Shown here in pieces: positions 23,003 to 31,252 of a stretch of DNA of 32,197 nt. The translations under genes were made by a program, and so were the position numbers. Origin of the DNA: a virus; the IMG/VR virus record IMGVR_UViG_3300034198_006241, positions 1 through 32,197 of that record; one strand, written 5' to 3'. Under the pieces are notes generated by a model. The model was not told where the DNA came from. It saw nothing but the letters and a program-made list of their open reading frames with translations, and did not search any database. How positions within the stretch are numbered: position 1 is the stretch's first letter; the number at the start of each line of letters is the position of its first letter.

Positions 23003-23264
23003 AGTTTCATCAAAGTTTCAACTAAATACCTTCATAACTATTTGATTATGAGCAGATTATAACGAAAGTTTCAAAGTTTCACGATTTTCTAAAGAAAATG
23101 TAAAAACCTGCCTATATATTATACTATATAATAATAATAAGAATTTTAGTTTTCTATATAGTTTGAAACTTTGAAACTTTGCCATTTTTATGCCATGAAA
23201 TGCGTTCCAGTAGCCTATATATAAAGTTTCAATAATATGAAACTTTATGAAACTATTGAAACTA
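22993..23264. repeat. AAGTTTCA octamer array, both orientations
   Basis: AAGTTTCA starts at 22993, 23002, 23013, 23066, 23074 and 23224; TGAAACTT starts at 23164, 23172 and 23238; TGAAACTA at 23248 and 23257. Neighbouring copies are 8-11 nt apart, about one helical turn, as in protein-binding iterons. The left group points mostly rightward and the right group mostly leftward, with an AT-rich core between them. Confidence 0.8.
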
Positions 23265-23276
23265 TGCACTAAGTAT

Positions 23277-25610
23277 TTAATATATTTTCTCATATTCCCC
23301 ACGTGATAGTTGCTTAAATAAAGATTGTTTCCCTGATATATTCCTTGTAATCCAAGTCTTAATAGTGCTTGATTTAATTTTTAATTCTTCAGCAATTTCA
23401 GTAGCTACTTTTGTGCTAAACATTTCAGGCAATTGGCTGTAAAGTGTTTTATATGGTTCTTGTAATTTATCGGCAGGACTATCAGGCGTTAGAAATTTAG
23501 TGACTTTATTCATCATTCCTAAATAATATTCTGTTAATCGTATCGCCCGTTCCATGCTTACATGGGTTATCTCATCTTGTCTATTTAGCCTGTCATTCAT
23601 AGCCTGAATAAGAACGGCAAAGCGTAGGCAATAGTTCTGATATTTGGCTATTATGCCCTTAACGTGGTCTGATATAGCCTGGTTGTATTTTTTGTTCTTG
23701 TAATTAAACCATTCACCGTACAGGGCGTTTGCTTCAGGGGTAAGCCTGTATATTTTTTCATCCTGTTCTCGGATAATAAAATAGTCATTAAACACTATAT
23801 TATAATCTCTTATAACTTCTTTAGGTATTTCATAGGCCATCCAATCTGATTTTTGCTCAGGCTCAGGATATGCAAATAGAAACCTTTGATAGAAGCCGTT
23901 ATATTCATTAGCTCCCTTGCTAAACATATCAAGCAATCCGCCCTGAATACCGCCTACAATGTTACAGAATGGCTTATCTACTTTGTTAGCCTCACGAGTG
24001 ATACGTTGTAACATCACGCTGTCGCCGCTCCATAGTTCTAACCATTTCTGTATTTCATCCCCTGACTTGTACTGGTCAATACGGTTAATAAACCCCGATA
24101 GTTCATCGGCATAAATACATGAACCTAAAGGGTTATCGGATAGTATTTTGATAACCATTTCGATGGTGCTATCTTTAATTATCAGCTGCGTTAGTTTGGG
24201 TTCTTTAGGTGGTTCTGTCTGTTTCTTATCCTTATCATATAAAGCCTTCAAGCTGTTATATTCATTCTTGCGTTCTGCGTAATGCTTATAAAGCATATTG
24301 TCTATATTCTTGACCGCTTCAAATGCCGCTTTCATTGCAGGGGATTTACCGCCACCAGAAGGAGCTACAACAGCCATATATAATACAGGCTTAACAACAT
24401 AACTATTCATTGTTACCAATGTAATACTATTGCCTAGCGCAGTTGATACAGCCGATAACATGAAATTAGCTGTGTATTCATGCTGTATGCGATGAGCAAA
24501 TATATAGTTCTGTAATTCTTCAGGGAATATATCATAAGGAAATTTAAGCCTATCAGGATGTATTAACGATTGCTGTGTAACGGGCTGTTGAATGGATAAC
24601 TCAACGCCTGCGCTATCGCATATCATTTGTATCTCTTCAATAGTAGCAGTCCAGTCTTTATCGTTCTTGTAAAATATAATCTTTGAAGGTGACAGGCTCC
24701 ATGTGTTATCTCCTGACTTTGCGCTGTCGTGCCACGTGGGAAATTTACTAAATGAAGCTGAAAATATTAACAATCGCTTACTTTTGGCGTATGCTTTGCC
24801 TTCTCGTTCAATAGTGTAATTAAAATATGCTTTTGCGCTATATTCTGCCGTGCTGCCTTTGCGAAGGAATGGGATGTATGATTTTTTATTGTACCGTCTA
24901 TTATTTGATACCCGATATAAATCTATACTGTTCAATAATGTTTCAAAAACATCATCAGTACAAGAATAATCAAATTGAAGGCATATATTTTCATATTCCG
25001 TAGGGTAATCGGTTATAGCTACTTTAGATTGCCCAAAAGATAACGACTGATATTCATTGAAATATGCGGCAGTTGTTATCATCAATTCGTATTCTTCATG
25101 CGTTAGTTCTTCGATGTCATTAAAGTCGTTATGTATAAGCTCATAATCAGGCGTTGGATTGCAAAATGATAATAACCCACCAGTATAAACGCTGATAACT
25201 TCTTCGCCCTTATCGTTCCTTGCGCATGGTATTTTATGGTCAAGTTTAGAATACTTTATATATACGTGATAACCTGCCGAACGAGTGCGCTCGATGCATA
25301 TTTTACTAAGTATCTTGTCATTTGTAGATTGAATGATATTTAACCAATCTTGAAATACTGATTTTTTATCGGTATTCTTTAAATCAAAATCAAACATCCC
25401 GTAAGGCGGCATTAATTTTATAGCTACACCTGTAGCCTCACCCCATTGACTAAGCCATTGATTAATAAATTCGGGCGATGGTACGCCTTCTGTTATATCG
25501 CCATGCTTGGGATATTCGGTGGCTTGTTTCAGATTAGCATCCCACTTTACGGGGATAGCGGCAAGTCCGAGTTTGTGGAAATCTAAGTACGTCTGTAATG
25601 TGATAGCCAT
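23277..25610 (-). CDS. Bifunctional primase (PrimPol) with DUF3987 helicase-like domain
   Basis: In this 777-residue protein the N-terminal half is a PrimPol-type primase: GMFDFDLKN (Asp74, Asp76) and ERTRSAGYHVYIKY (His115). The second half is the DUF3987 ATPase with Walker A APSGGGKSPA (416-425), Walker B CIYADEL (498-504) and a GGIQGGLLDMF...FYQRFLF block. The last 40 residues (IAEELKIKSSTIKTWI) look like a winged-helix DNA-binding end. It would prime and unwind phage DNA. It shares one base with the upstream zinc-ribbon gene and ends next to the candidate origin. Confidence 0.85.
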   Translation of the reverse strand: MAITLQTYLDFHKLGLAAIPVKWDANLKQATEYPKHGDITEGVPSPEFINQWLSQWGEATGVAIKLMPPYGMFDFDLKNTDKKSVFQDWLNIIQSTNDKILSKICIERTRSAGYHVYIKYSKLDHKIPCARNDKGEEVISVYTGGLLSFCNPTPDYELIHNDFNDIEELTHEEYELMITTAAYFNEYQSLSFGQSKVAITDYPTEYENICLQFDYSCTDDVFETLLNSIDLYRVSNNRRYNKKSYIPFLRKGSTAEYSAKAYFNYTIEREGKAYAKSKRLLIFSASFSKFPTWHDSAKSGDNTWSLSPSKIIFYKNDKDWTATIEEIQMICDSAGVELSIQQPVTQQSLIHPDRLKFPYDIFPEELQNYIFAHRIQHEYTANFMLSAVSTALGNSITLVTMNSYVVKPVLYMAVVAPSGGGKSPAMKAAFEAVKNIDNMLYKHYAERKNEYNSLKALYDKDKKQTEPPKEPKLTQLIIKDSTIEMVIKILSDNPLGSCIYADELSGFINRIDQYKSGDEIQKWLELWSGDSVMLQRITREANKVDKPFCNIVGGIQGGLLDMFSKGANEYNGFYQRFLFAYPEPEQKSDWMAYEIPKEVIRDYNIVFNDYFIIREQDEKIYRLTPEANALYGEWFNYKNKKYNQAISDHVKGIIAKYQNYCLRFAVLIQAMNDRLNRQDEITHVSMERAIRLTEYYLGMMNKVTKFLTPDSPADKLQEPYKTLYSQLPEMFSTKVATEIAEELKIKSSTIKTWITRNISGKQSLFKQLSRGEYEKIY

Positions 25611-25888
25611 TAGCGATAAAGGTTGTTAAGTTCATAAATACGGTTTTTAATGGCTTCACGCTGTCTGTTGTTAAGCGATTGCATATTATCATGCGCCCAT
25701 TGCAAATAACCCTTATCGTCTATTCTTTCAATTTCTATACCCTTGTATTTCCCGACATACATCTTTGGAGCTTCGGTTGGAATGTTTTTAATAAATGAGC
25801 CACAATCATTGCAGAACGCACAGGTGTTATTGGCTTTCTTTTCTGTTCGGAAGTTGTCGATGCATCCGCATTGTTTACATACTATCAT
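25610..25888 (-). CDS. Zinc-ribbon plus DUF3820-like small protein
   Basis: I choose the ATG at 25888 (92 residues, MIVCKQCGCIDNF); a TTG at 25906 would add six residues but lies inside a hairpin stem. The N-terminus has four cysteines in two pairs (CKQCGC and CAFCNDCG) that should bind zinc. The C-terminus (YVGKYKGIEIERI...GYLQWAHDN...REAIKNRI) resembles DUF3820-type domains often attached to nucleases. It is translationally coupled to the primase gene and may be a nucleic acid-binding partner of it. Confidence 0.6.
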   Translation of the reverse strand: MIVCKQCGCIDNFRTEKKANNTCAFCNDCGSFIKNIPTEAPKMYVGKYKGIEIERIDDKGYLQWAHDNMQSLNNRQREAIKNRIYELNNLYR

Positions 25889-25900
25889 TGTAATGGTTTT

Positions 25901-25938
25901 GCCCAAACAACATCAAAGGCGATTGATGCTGTTCGGGC
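25901..25938 (-). promoter_or_regulatory. Regulatory RNA hairpin 2, 16-bp stem with UCGCCU loop
   Basis: On the minus-strand RNA, GCCCGAACAGCAUCAA and UUGAUGUUGUUUGGGC pair over 16 positions (14 Watson-Crick, two G-U) around a 6-nt UCGCCU loop. On the plus strand the two G-U pairs would be A-C mismatches, so the minus-strand RNA is the form that folds. It ends 12 nt before the ATG at 25888. Confidence 0.65.
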
Positions 25939-25960
25939 TAAAAGTTAAAAAATCGTTTCA

Positions 25961-25986
25961 ATAAACAATATCGCCTTATTGTTTAT
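25961..25986 (-). promoter_or_regulatory. Regulatory RNA hairpin 1, 10-bp stem with AGGCGA loop
   Basis: AUAAACAAUA and UAUUGUUUAU form a perfect 10-bp stem (26 nt in all) whose loop AGGCGA is exactly complementary to the loop of the next hairpin. The stem includes the stop codon of the nuclease gene. A T6 run lies a few bases beyond, so it might also act as an attenuator. Confidence 0.6.
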
Positions 25987-26441
25987 CTTGTAATTGTATC
26001 GTAAAGTACAAAAAATTCTTCAGGATTGGAAATAAATTCATATATCCCCCCTGCGTTTCTTACTTTATTTTGCATTTCAAGCTGTTCTGGCCTAGGTCTG
26101 TCGCTGCCCACTTTTATCTCAATAGATACCGATTTGCCTGCAATGGTAGCCATGATGTCGGCTGTGCCTTTGGCTGTTGTACCTGGTATCCATTTCTTTT
26201 TACTAAGCAACACACCTGATGCCGTGCGCTCTGTACCGTCTATAAGCCTGCCCATGCTGTTAACCCTTGTAGCTATATATCCGCTCCAGTTGATGTAGTT
26301 AACTATGAAAGTAGTCAATCCGTTAGCTGTTGCAATGCGTGGATATTTAGGCTTGCAATAGTGTCCATCTTTATATGCTAATGGATATACACGTTGAAAG
26401 TTAGCATGATGCGCCGCTTCATATCGTTCTTTTACAGTCAT
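25983..26441 (-). CDS. VRR-NUC-like nuclease
   Basis: The C-terminal 60 residues of this 152-residue protein follow the VRR-NUC/Holliday-junction-resolvase-like pattern: TAKGTADIMATIAGKSV (Asp95), SIEIKVGSDRPRPEQLEMQNKV (Glu108, Lys110, Gln120), and a GGIYEFI strand. Such phage nucleases are thought to resolve branched DNA during replication or packaging. It lies between SSB-like and primase genes and overlaps the former by one base. The N-terminus is unusual for the family and holds no recognised domain. Confidence 0.75.
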   Translation of the reverse strand: MTVKERYEAAHHANFQRVYPLAYKDGHYCKPKYPRIATANGLTTFIVNYINWSGYIATRVNSMGRLIDGTERTASGVLLSKKKWIPGTTAKGTADIMATIAGKSVSIEIKVGSDRPRPEQLEMQNKVRNAGGIYEFISNPEEFFVLYDTITR

Positions 26442-26779
26442 TAGAACGGCATATCATTTGGTACGTCATTAGTCACAGCCTGCGGTGCCTGCGGTGCTTG
26501 CTGTGCTTGGATTATTGCAATACAAAGATACCAAGCTGTGGCGTTAGTGTACCATTTACCGTTATATTCTCGGCTTTCAAGGTTGAACTTAATCTCCACG
26601 GTTGAACCAATGGCAACGCCATCTAGTTTACCGCACTTATCATTGGTAAACTGCATAGCGATGTTTTTTGCAAATGCGCCGTCTTGCACTTCTATTACAA
26701 ACGTGCGTTTGCTAAATTTTTCAGATACTACTTCTACATCTCCGATGTGTGTAATCTTTCCTGTTACTTGTAAACTCAT
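26441..26779 (-). CDS. Single-stranded DNA-binding protein-like (OB fold)
   Basis: The 112-residue protein is all-beta for 85 residues (VTGKITHIGDVEVVSEKFSKRTFVIEV, then GSTVEIKFNLESREYNGKWYTNATAWYLCI), the look of a DUF3127-type OB-fold SSB. A Gln/Ala/Pro linker leads to a C-terminal NDVPNDMPF tip that resembles the acidic SSB tail that recruits partners. It sits with the primase, nuclease and methyltransferase genes, consistent with a replication role. Confidence 0.75.
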   Translation of the reverse strand: MSLQVTGKITHIGDVEVVSEKFSKRTFVIEVQDGAFAKNIAMQFTNDKCGKLDGVAIGSTVEIKFNLESREYNGKWYTNATAWYLCIAIIQAQQAPQAPQAVTNDVPNDMPF

Positions 26780-26798
26780 TGTTATTGGTTTTTGATTG

Positions 26799-29066
26799 TT
26801 ATAAATATTTATTAACCGTATCCGCTACGGGTGTAAATTCATTTTGTGTGATGTTATTCGATATATCTTCAGTATGTAAATCAAATAACTTATACTGATT
26901 TTTATCTAACTCTACGCCCTGAATATTCTTACAGGCTACATCATAGTAACTCTCTTTTAATTCAGTTCCTATCGCCTTTCTATTCATCTTTATAGCCTGA
27001 TATAATTCGCTACCAACACCAGCAAATGGGGTGAATACCGTATCTCCTTCATTACTCCACAATGTAATACATCGTTCAATGGTATCTAACTGCAAAGGGC
27101 ATATATGCTTCTCGTCTTTATCACCACGCCCATCACGCCCGTTTAAGGTCTTACCATAGTCAATATCATACCATACTGGGGAGGCGTATTTTTGCCATGT
27201 ATCTACATCTATACCACATTTTACAGGGTGTTCGTGTTCGCCATCTTTACGGAATACTAAAACATAATCAGGCAGTCCAACCCTTGACATGGCAGCATCT
27301 TTTTTAACTTGCTTATGTAGTAATCCTAATGCTTTAGTGCGTTGCATTTCTACTACTGGATTTTTCCATATAGTAACACGGCTATGATAAATAAAACCTG
27401 CACTTTCAAATGCCTCACGTATCATGTTAGAAAAATCCCGTAGCCCGATATATCCTTCTTTACCTTTCTGTATTGGCAAATCCATACAATGTACTGCTAC
27501 ATTTCTACCACTCCACATAATACGGTATAGTTCTTTTACAAGGTGCTTAAAAGCAAATAAGAACTCATTATAATCCTTACTATTACCCATGTCCGCAAGT
27601 TCATCAGAATAGGTGTATAGCTCGGCAAATGGAGGGCTAAATACAGATAGCCCTACACTATTATCAGGTATCTTACTTATCAATTGCACACAATCCCCAC
27701 GCATAAGCCATGCGTTATCTGTTTTTAATTCCTGATAGCCTGTATCTATTTTTACGGTTGCTGTAAATTGTTCATTCATAGATTGCTGCATAGATTTTTG
27801 CATAACATCAAATTGTTTCTGCTTGTTATTAATGGAATTGATTACGTTCTGCATGGTATCGGTTGTAATGAGATATATATTAACCTCATTCTTTTGCCCG
27901 AAGCGATAACTACGCCTTATGGATTGATACAAAGCCTCAAAGCTGAAATCAAGGCTTGCAAATACCTGATTATGGCAATTCTGATAATTCAACCCAAACT
28001 GAGCAATCTTTGACTTTGTTATTAGTACTCTAAATTCATTATTAGCAAATCCTAATAGCTTAGACTTTTTATATTCGGGGGTGTCATTACCTTTTACCTC
28101 AATAGCATCAGGTATTAACCGTTTCAGTTCTTCGCCTTCCTCATTCTGCTTTACCCATATGATAAAGTTTTCTTTGCTTGCATTAACTATTTTAGCTACC
28201 TCTGATAACCGTTCTACTTTAGTAATGCGCAGTTCCTGATTAAAGTTTGTAGCCGAAATAGCTACGTTATTAAATAACTCCCCGTTATCACGCTTAGCTG
28301 TAATTATAGGCTTCTCTATATAGTTAAGGCTTGGTAGGTTGTACCCTTCATCTGCAAATCCAATATCAGAAGGTTTTGATAGCATGATAGCCCAACTACT
28401 CACCCATTGCCAAAATATCTTTTCACTATGCCCTTTTAATCTCCATTTAGCCGTTTCGCCCCCGTCATGTACAAAGTACATAGCTAACATTTCATTGCGG
28501 CTAATGATGTTTAAAAATTCCGCATGATTACCTAACTCCATAGCATCATTAGGGCTTGGTGTTGCTGTACAAGCTAACTTATACGGGGTATCTTTAAAAC
28601 TTTCTATTATTAGTTCTTTAGTAGCCCCTTCAAAGTTCTTTAGTATGCTGCTTTCGTCTAAAACAATCCCTGCGAAATCATCACAATTAATATTATCTAA
28701 TTGCTCATAGTTGGTAATGTATATAGCTGATGGTGTTTCGTGCATAGCATACATTTCAGGTAATAACTCTATTACTTCAATACCAAACTTTTTACCCTCT
28801 TGTATGGTTTGCCCTGATACTGCTAATGGTGCTAATATCAATACGGGTTTATCAGTATGCTTTACAACCTCGTTAGCCCATGATAGCTGCATTAATGTTT
28901 TACCTAAGCCACAATCAGCGAATATGGCATACCTACCTTTTTTAAGTGCTTTGCGTACTATGTATTCCTGAAACGGGAATAGGTTAGTATTTAATTCACC
29001 TACGGTAAACCCACTATCTATCATGCGTTGTTTCTTACTCTCTAAAAATTGCAAATAATCGTTCAT
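26799..29066 (-). CDS. SNF2-type helicase fused to a DNA methyltransferase
   Basis: Residues 1-420 are a SNF2/DEAD-like helicase: DCGLGKT (51-57), a LDESSILKN box (136-144), TATPSPND, and the YQSIRRSYRFGQ motif VI (380-391). Residues 450-755 are a beta-class amino-methyltransferase: SPPF (477-480) near the start and FAGVGSELYQ (681-690) near the end, binding S-adenosylmethionine. The target base cannot be told. Such fusions may modify the phage DNA to evade restriction. It ends 20 nt before the SSB-like gene. Confidence 0.85.
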   Translation of the reverse strand: MNDYLQFLESKKQRMIDSGFTVGELNTNLFPFQEYIVRKALKKGRYAIFADCGLGKTLMQLSWANEVVKHTDKPVLILAPLAVSGQTIQEGKKFGIEVIELLPEMYAMHETPSAIYITNYEQLDNINCDDFAGIVLDESSILKNFEGATKELIIESFKDTPYKLACTATPSPNDAMELGNHAEFLNIISRNEMLAMYFVHDGGETAKWRLKGHSEKIFWQWVSSWAIMLSKPSDIGFADEGYNLPSLNYIEKPIITAKRDNGELFNNVAISATNFNQELRITKVERLSEVAKIVNASKENFIIWVKQNEEGEELKRLIPDAIEVKGNDTPEYKKSKLLGFANNEFRVLITKSKIAQFGLNYQNCHNQVFASLDFSFEALYQSIRRSYRFGQKNEVNIYLITTDTMQNVINSINNKQKQFDVMQKSMQQSMNEQFTATVKIDTGYQELKTDNAWLMRGDCVQLISKIPDNSVGLSVFSPPFAELYTYSDELADMGNSKDYNEFLFAFKHLVKELYRIMWSGRNVAVHCMDLPIQKGKEGYIGLRDFSNMIREAFESAGFIYHSRVTIWKNPVVEMQRTKALGLLHKQVKKDAAMSRVGLPDYVLVFRKDGEHEHPVKCGIDVDTWQKYASPVWYDIDYGKTLNGRDGRGDKDEKHICPLQLDTIERCITLWSNEGDTVFTPFAGVGSELYQAIKMNRKAIGTELKESYYDVACKNIQGVELDKNQYKLFDLHTEDISNNITQNEFTPVADTVNKYL

Positions 29067-29069
29067 ATT

Positions 29070-29603
29070 TTAGTTTGATTTTTGGATTAAATTGTTTATT
29101 ATTCTTGCATACCTTTCATCGGTTGCTATCATACTTTCAATAGTATTCAACCCATGAATAATAGTCGTATGGTCATATTTGCCGTATATGTTGCCTAAAT
29201 TACGAAGGGTAACAAGGTAGTGCTTTTTTAATAAATACCAAATACAATAACGAACCAATACTAAATCCCTGCGCCTGCTTTTAGTATGTAGTTCTATTGG
29301 CTGTATTCTAAACTCCATACAAATAACATTCTCTATATGCTTCAGATATTCATTCATAGGCATTATTTCGGCAGTCTTAGATATAGGTTGGTCAATACGT
29401 GATTGAAGCCTGTTAATGACTGTTTGCTGCCTGCGTACTGTAGTTTGTAAATCGGATATTTGATTGATAAGAAATTGCACCCTTTCCGACTGTTTTTCTA
29501 TTGTTTCAACTCCCTTAGCTTTCAAAGCATCTTCAAACCCTGCTATATAGGTAGAAGGGCTAGTGAATGAATTTGCTTTACGTTGTATATCTTGCTGTGT
29601 CAT
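29070..29603 (-). CDS. DnaA domain IV-like protein with coiled coil
   Basis: The C-terminal 85 residues of this 177-residue protein (SRRRDLVLVRYCIWYLLKKHYLVTL, then GNIYGKYDHTTIIHGLNTI) match the DnaA C-terminal DNA-binding domain, with the DHTT signature at 144-147 corresponding to the DnaA DHST motif. There is no AAA+ domain; residues 36-70 form a coiled coil (SERVQFLINQISDLQTTVRRQQ). It may recognise the phage origin or host DnaA boxes. It touches the exonuclease gene upstream by one base. Confidence 0.8.
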   Translation of the reverse strand: MTQQDIQRKANSFTSPSTYIAGFEDALKAKGVETIEKQSERVQFLINQISDLQTTVRRQQTVINRLQSRIDQPISKTAEIMPMNEYLKHIENVICMEFRIQPIELHTKSRRRDLVLVRYCIWYLLKKHYLVTLRNLGNIYGKYDHTTIIHGLNTIESMIATDERYARIINNLIQKSN

Positions 29604-30232
29604 TATCCTATATGCTTTAATAATGACTTGATTACTTCAACCGCAGCATTAATACGCTCTGATAATTCTTTACAATATTCCTCATCCTTAGCGATATATA
29701 ACACAGCCATCCTATGTCGTGGCTCAACCGCTCTGGGGTCGTAAGATACCAGTTTAGCTTCTGTCTTATTGGCGCACATCATATTGAACTGTACCTGTGC
29801 GTAATATTCAGGATATTCGGCTTGTATGTATTCGGGGTTTGATTGGTTGATAAGAAATCCAATATGATTGCTACTGTTGAATGGGCATTTAATTTCTATG
29901 ACGCCATTGTCATATAACCCGTCAGGTGATGCTCCGCTATATTCATTGTATTCGTTAAATACAAAGTTCAGTTTGCCGTAATAATCAAAATCATGATAGT
30001 GCATTTTAAACCATTCCGCAGCGTCATATTCGTTCTCATTGCCCCATTCCATTGCCCTATTGGTTATTGACTGTGTTGGCTCACCTGTTATTATTTCAGC
30101 TACCTTCTCCTCAATATATGTAATGGCTGTATTCCCGAATATTTGCCCTTTGGTGCGTGATTTAATCATTAGCTTGTATATGCTCGAAGCTGTGAACATT
30201 CCGAGCCTACTTACTTGTTGCTTCTGTTCCAT
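29603..30232 (-). CDS. YqaJ-type phage exonuclease
   Basis: The 209-residue product fits the YqaJ/lambda exonuclease family: an N-terminal TASSIYKLMIKSRTKGQ, NRAMEWGNENEYDAAEWF, SGASPDGLYDNGVIEIKCP (Asp/Glu/Lys active site around residues 100-115), and a YYAQVQFNMMCANKTEAKLV strand-helix. It should resect double-stranded DNA ends to give single strands for the annealing protein encoded just upstream, whose gene it overlaps by 26 nt. Confidence 0.85.
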   Translation of the reverse strand: MEQKQQVSRLGMFTASSIYKLMIKSRTKGQIFGNTAITYIEEKVAEIITGEPTQSITNRAMEWGNENEYDAAEWFKMHYHDFDYYGKLNFVFNEYNEYSGASPDGLYDNGVIEIKCPFNSSNHIGFLINQSNPEYIQAEYPEYYAQVQFNMMCANKTEAKLVSYDPRAVEPRHRMAVLYIAKDEEYCKELSERINAAVEVIKSLLKHIG

Positions 30233-30773
30233 ATTTTGATTTTAATTTTTCGTTAATAGACTGCTTTAGTTCATTGTCATAAGCGGGAGTAAATGCCATT
30301 GTATCCTTACGGTTTAAGTCACGCCCAAACAACTTACCTAAATGATCGGCAGCGTCTTTAATGGCGTAAGATTTAGCGGCAGGTACAGCCATCATTACAG
30401 CGTTATTGTTGATAGCCCCTAAGTCCGCAGGAGATGCGCCTGATTTTGTTTGTATTTGCATAGCTCCCACACCGTCATGGTAGCTCCATTCGCCATTGGT
30501 TGGGTTCTTATAATGCAGCCTGATATGACAAGATACAGCGTTAAACAGCTGTTTAACATCTAATACCTCTACTCTCCATTCTTGAAATATACGTGTTAAT
30601 AACATCTCTACCTTATCAATAGGGATGTAGCTCGTATTCCCTGCGTATTTGTTGGTTTTTACCCATGCGGCAGGCGGTTCTTGATTTAGCAAATAGTTTA
30701 ACTGGTCGTTTTTAAAAGCCTGCTCTATATTTGTGTTCAAGTCTGCTAATGTTGGTAAATTATTATTGCTCAT
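30207..30773 (-). CDS. Rad52/Sak-like single-strand annealing protein
   Basis: This 188-residue protein has the typical phage Rad52 (Sak/RedBeta-like) layout: SYIPIDKVEMLLTRIFQEWRVEVLDV in the N-terminal half, an LHYKNPTNGEWSYHDGVGA strand pair, and the conserved IKDAADHLGKLFGRDLNRKD end. It should anneal single strands generated by the exonuclease encoded next to it. The tail of about 30 residues is charged. It overlaps the upstream small gene by 11 nt. Confidence 0.8.
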   Translation of the reverse strand: MSNNNLPTLADLNTNIEQAFKNDQLNYLLNQEPPAAWVKTNKYAGNTSYIPIDKVEMLLTRIFQEWRVEVLDVKQLFNAVSCHIRLHYKNPTNGEWSYHDGVGAMQIQTKSGASPADLGAINNNAVMMAVPAAKSYAIKDAADHLGKLFGRDLNRKDTMAFTPAYDNELKQSINEKLKSKYGTEATSK

Positions 30774-30960
30774 CGGGAGTAGTGTTAATGGTTAGTAATA
30801 TTTCAGATTTAGTATAAAATCCTGCGTTGTGAATAATTCGTGCGCATTCAACCGCTTTTTCCTCTGAATGGAACGTATCTACTATGCTGTTATCAACCCA
30901 TACATAATATTTAGGTACAGCATCTGAGAACTTCTGATACTTTTCGATTTTGATTATCAT
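30763..30960 (-). CDS. Hypothetical early protein
   Basis: This 65-residue protein has a beta-alpha look (KYQKFSDAVPKYYVWVDNSIVDTFHSEEKAVECARII) but no family is recognised. It lies in the early operon directly upstream of the annealing protein and overlaps it by 11 nt. Its sequence is not low-complexity and its codon use is like the neighbours. Confidence 0.55.
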   Translation of the reverse strand: MIIKIEKYQKFSDAVPKYYVWVDNSIVDTFHSEEKAVECARIIHNAGFYTKSEILLTINTTPDEQ

Positions 30961-30961
30961 A

Positions 30962-31252
30962 TTATTTAGTTTTTAGTTGTTGTTCAAGTTCTCTTTGCTT
31001 CCACGCAAGGTGGCTATTGAGTATCATCAGCGATGTTTGTACATAGCTATATTCAAATTGATTAGTCAAATAAGATTTAATACATGCCCTGCAATGCAAT
31101 AGGTCTATCATTGTACGGCTGCTTTCAATTTCCCGTATCATCATGTTTTGCCTACGTGTTATCTCTACCATAATCATATCGTGTGCTGTCATGTCGTTAA
31201 CGCCTGCTTTATCGGCTATTATTTTCCAAATTAACAATAGTTTATCCCGCAT
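30962..31252 (-). CDS. Hypothetical early protein
   Basis: The 96-residue product is largely helical, with short Cys-containing stretches (DLLHCRACIKSYLTNQ) and a basic C-terminus. No family is recognised. It overlaps the first gene of the early operon by 11 nt and lies 1 nt upstream of the next, indicating a shared transcript. Confidence 0.55.
   Translation of the reverse strand: MRDKLLLIWKIIADKAGVNDMTAHDMIMVEITRRQNMMIREIESSRTMIDLLHCRACIKSYLTNQFEYSYVQTSLMILNSHLAWKQRELEQQLKTK

Larger units (their letters stand above)
22945..23276. other. 332-nt gene-free region: iteron-like array and AT-rich core
   Basis: No credible gene lies here. It holds nine exact copies and two one-mismatch copies of AAGTTTCA or its complement, a very AT-rich core (about 23110-23145, TATATTATACTATATAATAAT) and the late promoter. 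It separates the replication genes from the packaging and structural operon. A replication origin or late-gene control region fits; a reading frame over 23057-23302 is a by-product of the repeats. Confidence 0.6.

Noticed and set aside
22993-23264. CRISPR array suggested by the repeated GTTTCA units
   Set aside because: Repeats are 8 bp, variable in spacing at 8-11 nt, and in both orientations; there are no 28-36 bp repeats or equal spacers.
23057-23302. 81-residue minus-strand reading frame over the octamer array and primase end
   Set aside because: Its residues (SFK, KFQ, TFS) are generated by the GTTTCA repeats and its end overlaps the primase gene; composition is unlike neighbours and no family is recognised.
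25889-25906. TTG start at 25906 for the zinc-ribbon gene
   Set aside because: It lies inside the 16-bp stem of hairpin 2 and the ATG at 25888 gives a normal N-terminus directly before the first cysteines.
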